Part shown: one piece after another, positions 8,101 to 9,902 of the stretch
Position numbering within the stretch: the first letter of the stretch is position 1
Layout: each line of letters opens with the position of its first letter
Source of the DNA: Methanomassiliicoccales archaeon
GTDB taxonomy: Archaea; Thermoplasmatota; Thermoplasmata; SG8-5
Assembly: GCA_030636255.1 (NCBI GenBank)
Contig: DAOVXH010000051.1
Location: 1 to 9,902 of the forward strand
Length of the DNA: 9,902 nt
Reading direction: 5' to 3'
Program-made: the position numbers and the translations under genes
The notes under the pieces: model-generated
The model's database searches: none
What the model saw: only the letters and a program-made list of their open reading frames with translations
Told to the model about the DNA's origin: nothing

Positions 8101-9368
8101 TCAGATGTTGCCACAGTCTCTGTCTGAACAAAGAACCAGCAGTACATCATGGTTCCGAACATGTAAGGTGGTCCGAATGAGGCTTCTGTGAATGCCTGGG
8201 TTGCTTCACTGTTCTGTTCCATGAAAACGCTCTGTGTTCCGCCGTCCCATGAACTGGAATATGTGTCCACAACGTAGATGTCCTGGGAGCCGCCTGTTGG
8301 CGGGTTGAAATTTCTCCAGTTATCTATGTAAATATTAGATGCTCCAGATCCCAGTGTTTCTCCGCCTATCATGTACTGGGCATTGAGATCAACAATTGCC
8401 ATTTCATAGGCAGTCCAGCCAACAACATTTACCCCGTCATACCAGATTCTGTATTCTTGTGTCGTATCATCATATTCGTAGAATATCTCGTACCAGGTGT
8501 TTGCATTATACGTGTCAAATGCAGTTGGTGCTCCACCGGGCCAGTGATATATTTGACCACCAAAGAGTGTAATCGAAAACGCATAATTCATTGAATTATA
8601 GTCCAGTGCATAAAAATCAGTCCTGTCAGCAATCTCGTCGGCATAGAACCAGAATCCAAGGAATGCATGGTCTGTCAATCCCTCGCCGATCCCAGCTGGA
8701 CCAACTAAGCAGGCGTCTGCCCCACTATCCACTCCTTCATCAAAATATGAAGCCATTGTTCCGGGAGTCATGGAAGCATCAATTGTACCACCAGGAACTC
8801 CAGCAGGTCTTGTTTGGCCTGTGTATGTGCCATCTCCTTCAAACGTTCTGAAGCCACCAGCATCACCATCAGCATATCCTGTGGAAAGGTCCTGGCCAAT
8901 GCCTGTGTCCTCAAAGTCGCGCTCCCAGTATATTGGGGCCCCGCCTGCATCTGTGGTTGTCCAGGGTGGCGAGTCTGGATTACTTCCAAGAACATCGTCC
9001 TCAAGGTTATCCTCCCACACTGGCCAAGTACCGCCAAGTGGTGCAGTGGTTGCCCATGGCGGGTCTGGAGGTGCTGCTCCTGGCGCGTATGCCTCGAATC
9101 CATCCACCAACAAGCTATTGGTTTTCTCACCCGGTGGTAGGGATTCAATAAGGTCAGACGAATCTTTGCCTAGCGTTCTCGGGCCATTGCTGATATCTTT
9201 TAATTTAGATTCATCAACCGCCACTCTCATTTCATTTGAAAAACTTTCAATATTGTCTGCTTTTTCCATATCATCCTTCGCAAGCCCACTTAAGCCACTG
9301 AATGCCATTCCAAAAAATGAGAATGCGATAGCAGCTACTATCAGTTTTTTATGCAGTGTTTCACTCAT
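5127..9368 (-). CDS. Large secreted surface protein with three concanavalin/LamG-like domains and C-terminal 'PGWNLVGYPS' module
   Basis: 1413 residues. Residues 1-30 are a signal peptide (KK, then a hydrophobic stretch ending near SGLA). Residues 31-85 are a Lys-containing linker or pro-region. Three related beta-sandwich repeats follow, recognised by GFWFYADE (238-245), CWFFVQTE (410-417) and SIWFYADD (577-584), each followed 57-70 residues later by a matching strand: YDDTTQEYRIWYDG (299-312), MNDLTQQYNGIWIN (473-486), YDTVAQSFDAIWNG (649-662). Residues about 795-912 look like another beta-rich domain, 1025-1117 like fibronectin type III, and 1134-1236 like an Ig-like domain. Residues 1241-1413 form a two-part C-terminal module. 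I see no enzyme motif, terminal membrane helix, PGF-CTERM or LPXTG signal. It is acidic, has four cysteines, and has no lysine between residues 82 and 1113. Likely roles are cell-surface adhesion or glycan binding. No closer function can be supported. Confidence 0.93.
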   Translation of the reverse strand: MSETLHKKLIVAAIAFSFFGMAFSGLSGLAKDDMEKADNIESFSNEMRVAVDESKLKDISNGPRTLGKDSSDLIESLPPGEKTNSLLVDGFEAYAPGAAPPDPPWATTAPLGGTWPVWEDNLEDDVLGSNPDSPPWTTTDAGGAPIYWERDFEDTGIGQDLSTGYADGDAGGFRTFEGDGTYTGQTRPAGVPGGTIDASMTPGTMASYFDEGVDSGADACLVGPAGIGEGLTDHAFLGFWFYADEIADRTDFYALDYNSMNYAFSITLFGGQIYHWPGGAPTAFDTYNANTWYEIFYEYDDTTQEYRIWYDGVNVVGWTAYEMAIVDLNAQYMIGGETLGSGASNIYIDNWRNFNPPTGGSQDIYVVDTYSSSWDGGTQSVFMEQNSEATQAFTEASFGPPYMFGTMMYCWFFVQTETVATSDGAVFYFIDFSGSYIAGFRFNGGNIEYYSAGGWVIAMPYADATEYSFEFEMNDLTQQYNGIWINSGEIVLNAPMGENGAGVSGFRMEGTPGTPSRVWMDYPSASGGDDDCILEVSTDVAHTGFNSLHIQERGATTYASAITTYDDGAGVRYGEFSIWFYADDPMGAGDIYLGDSFGRTLTSISLGSDIGAGAHPGSIQWADNDGVTVWIVPGPSYITGTWNNISIRYDTVAQSFDAIWNGAVQGTYGCQDLAAEDLYAAYIFGAATSQPQNFYYDDISLWLDDPPAPPTDVNVLDASPSTVDYYTTADNIVEGTVVGTEADTHGGTVQTITEVPGVGGSGSSLALPTADVAIGTPWLTPGNAYAVDSVDTTADADALHHSWYNYDFSGIPAGSTIDGIEVILRNADSNRNGNSVDVALSWDDGGTWTAPVNQALVRNVPTDHTLGGPANDWGHTPWTLAEIQNNMRVSMYYNQVDRIGNVDAIEINVYYTSPPANTLEHRWTTEILPAGATSLMLYVDGGFNTGSDDNFDIGYSAVLGGPYTPIITISTDTLDPYSAAIPAGLATGAPIYLNVVDSNGGDIASADTVTIDEMRVEWTFIPGGADIIVQWTLSTDDGAGANDVAGYNVYGSDAETGGTFLGGPYEFLGTVGAGVTQWTDVGEAADLINNIWYFVTAFDTYTTESVDSGNASKFNVAPVTSSVLANGMLEVLINPGDPVTVTAVVYDDSSTWEDIPKMDEAEWYDNFVGDPGEGLGTPMTIVDGIWDGTTEALTIAIDTAAWGPGESHFIYVRGHEAGPGNTGTGWGAPVGVWVNTSSALSAYDIPIPSLGWVFVSFPFAMSGDIATVLTDAVGTTAWDIAKWYDPTNVTDPWRTYSVNSPGLSDMPMVTNNMGLWLHITVNDGTLTTGIVGDYSAVPVDVTLQPGWNLVGYPSITGENAFDSLLGLGVNWIAEYQAGTPYIVDYSDLTQVDMAEGNAYWIHVDALTIWTVNP

Positions 9369-9376
9369 TTATTAAT

Positions 9377-9383
9377 CCTCCTT
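9377..9383 (-). promoter_or_regulatory. Shine-Dalgarno of the 1413-residue surface protein gene
   Basis: AAGGAGG on the minus strand, 8 nt before the ATG at 9368. It confirms this start, which also places the signal peptide exactly at the N-terminus. The contrast with the redox operon's first gene, which has no such site, suggests both leadered and leaderless mRNAs are used here. Confidence 0.85.
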
Positions 9384-9418
9384 TCTTCCGCCACCCGCAT
9401 AAGAAATAGCGCCCTTAT

Positions 9419-9427
9419 GATATACAG
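9419..9427 (-). promoter_or_regulatory. Alternative TATA-like element of the 1413-residue surface protein gene
   Basis: The minus strand reads CTGTATATCA around here. If used it would start transcription near 9395 and give a leader of about 28 nt carrying the Shine-Dalgarno. It fits the TATA consensus less well than the element at 9495-9502. Confidence 0.3.
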
Positions 9428-9494
9428 GCAACATAAATGTAATAAAAAATAGTACATACTAGTATAAGAATGTAGCTCGAATGGAAAAAAGAAG

Positions 9495-9502
9495 TATATA
9501 AA
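9495..9502 (-). promoter_or_regulatory. Archaeal-type TATA box (TTTATATA) of the 1413-residue surface protein gene
   Basis: The minus strand reads GGTAAG-TTTATATA-C, close to the archaeal TATA consensus, with a purine-rich BRE-like flank. A start site about 25 nt downstream (near 9470-9474) would give a leader of roughly 100 nt before the ATG at 9368. Confidence 0.55.
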
Positions 9503-9570
9503 CTTACCGAAAAGCATTATTAATAATTTTCGTCCGAATCCTGATATAATCTCAAACATTTAATAAATGA

Positions 9571-9604
9571 AAAATAGAAAAAGGGGGGAACCTTTCGATT
9601 CCCC
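9571..9604 (-). terminator. Hairpin plus U-rich tract downstream of the truncated paralog
   Basis: The transcript folds GGGGAAUC-GAAA-GGUUCCCC (9604-9585), base for base the same as the hairpin at 5092-5111. Two C residues and UUUUUUCUAUUUUU follow, a better U-tract than in the other copy. It begins 16 nt after the stop codon. Confidence 0.82.
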
Positions 9605-9620
9605 ATTCTTCGTTTTTACC
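9583..9620 (-). repeat. Copy 2 of the 38-nt 3'-end repeat
   Basis: Partner of the repeat at 5090-5127 with one mismatch in 38. Similarity continues into both coding regions, but with clearly more substitutions there. Outward of the hairpin the copies share only A/T-richness on the plus strand. Confidence 0.9.
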
Positions 9621-9902
9621 TTATGGGTCTACAGTCCAGGTGGTCAATGCGTCTACATGTATCCAGTATGCATTTCCCTCTGACATATCTACCTGAGTCA
9701 AGTCACTCTCGTCATTGATGTATGGTGTTGCTGCCTGGTATTCTCCAATCCAGTTCACTCCAAGAGCTAGCAGTGAATCAAAGGCGTTTTCGCCTGTTAC
9801 AGATGGGTATCCAACAAGATTCCATCCTGGATTCAGTGTCACATCAACAGGTACGGCGGAGTAATCACCAACGCTGCTTGTTGTCAGTGTTCCGTCATTG
9901 GC
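9621..9902 (-). CDS. C-terminal end of a second large secreted protein, paralog of the 1413-residue protein (partial, N-terminus off window)
   Basis: The frame is open to the right edge and ends with TAA at 9623-9621, giving 93 visible residues. By hand alignment about 80 of 93 match residues 1321-1413 of the neighbouring protein, with no gaps. Shared landmarks are GDYSAVPVDVTL, PGWNLVGYPS, GENAFDSLL, GVNWI, DLTQVDM, EGNAYWIHVDAL and WTV-P at the C-terminus. The GTG at 9842 is an internal valine codon, not a start. The visible part has no lysine and no cysteine, like its paralog. Only the second half of the C-terminal module is in view, so it is unknown whether the rest of the protein is related. 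Role unknown; probably a cell-surface or secreted protein. Confidence 0.9.
   Translation of the reverse strand, partial: ANDGTLTTSSVGDYSAVPVDVTLNPGWNLVGYPSVTGENAFDSLLALGVNWIGEYQAATPYINDESDLTQVDMSEGNAYWIHVDALTTWTVDP

Larger units (their letters stand above)
9369..9620. other. Intergenic region between the two surface-protein genes (252 bp)
   Basis: It holds, from right to left, the 3' repeat and hairpin terminator of the upstream paralog, then an AT-rich promoter region and the Shine-Dalgarno of the next gene. A terminator plus a new promoter between two paralogs suggests they are transcribed separately. No RNA gene is visible. Confidence 0.7.

Noticed and set aside
8770..9375. 201-codon plus-strand reading frame opposite the N-terminus of the surface protein
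   Set aside because: It is fully antisense to a well supported gene with signal peptide and Shine-Dalgarno. Its composition mirrors the opposite strand and it has no recognisable domain.
9365..9559. 64-codon minus-strand frame (FIYFFFPFEL...) starting just after the hairpin and overlapping the surface-protein start
   Set aside because: It spans the AT-rich promoter region, has no Shine-Dalgarno, and its Phe/Leu/Ile-rich content follows from base composition. A leader peptide is possible but unsupported.
5090..9620. The direct repeats at 5090-5127 and 9583-9620 as ends of a mobile element
   Set aside because: They sit at equivalent positions after the stop codons of two paralogs. Similarity continues into the coding DNA, and there is no transposase, terminal inverted repeat or target-site duplication.

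Overview
The window carries four genes, all on the minus strand, so transcription runs from high to low coordinates. I think it comes from an archaeon, most likely a Thermoplasmata-like euryarchaeon from sediment or another anoxic habitat. The signs are a TATA element of archaeal type before the large surface-protein gene, a BRE/TATA-like element placed about 27 nt before the start codon of a gene that has no Shine-Dalgarno, an MvhD/Hdr-type electron-transfer module, and very long secreted proteins ending in a 'PGWNLVGYPS' module. This is inference. Strong Shine-Dalgarno sites and hairpin-plus-U terminators are also present, so a bacterium is not excluded.

Left half (1-4938): a two-gene redox operon. 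The promoter-proximal gene (4938-1921) encodes a 1005-residue fusion: a GltD-like NAD(P)H/FAD module with its N-terminal Fe-S domain, a six-Cys cluster, a two-cluster ferredoxin, an MvhD-like [2Fe-2S] module and a degenerate HdrB/CCG-like tail. It overlaps by 8 nt (ATGAGTGA) the next gene (1928 to beyond position 1). That gene encodes a sarcosine oxidase alpha/proline dehydrogenase alpha-like flavoprotein with an N-terminal [2Fe-2S] domain, FAD and NAD(P) folds, a two-cluster ferredoxin and the start of a BFD-type [2Fe-2S] domain. Together they look like an electron relay from an amine or amino-acid dehydrogenase, whose catalytic subunit would lie off the left edge, to NAD(P)H, ferredoxin and a heterodisulfide-reductase-like partner.

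Right half (5127-9902): surface proteins. A 1413-residue secreted protein has a signal peptide, three related concanavalin/LamG-like domains, further beta-sandwich domains and a two-part C-terminal module. It is preceded by a second gene, cut by the right edge, whose last 93 residues match the same C-terminal module at about 80 of 93 positions. Both genes end in the same 38-nt 3' element (37 of 38 bases identical), which holds an 8-bp hairpin with a GAAA tetraloop followed by a U-rich tract.

The most unusual observations are a run of 1030 residues without lysine in the surface protein, the duplicated hairpin that is better conserved than the coding sequence beside it, the possible C-terminal sorting role of the shared module, and the multi-cluster redox fusion with a partly lost CCG cofactor site. 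There are no tRNA, rRNA, CRISPR or mobile-element signatures. The two complete intergenic gaps are 188 and 252 bp and are described below.
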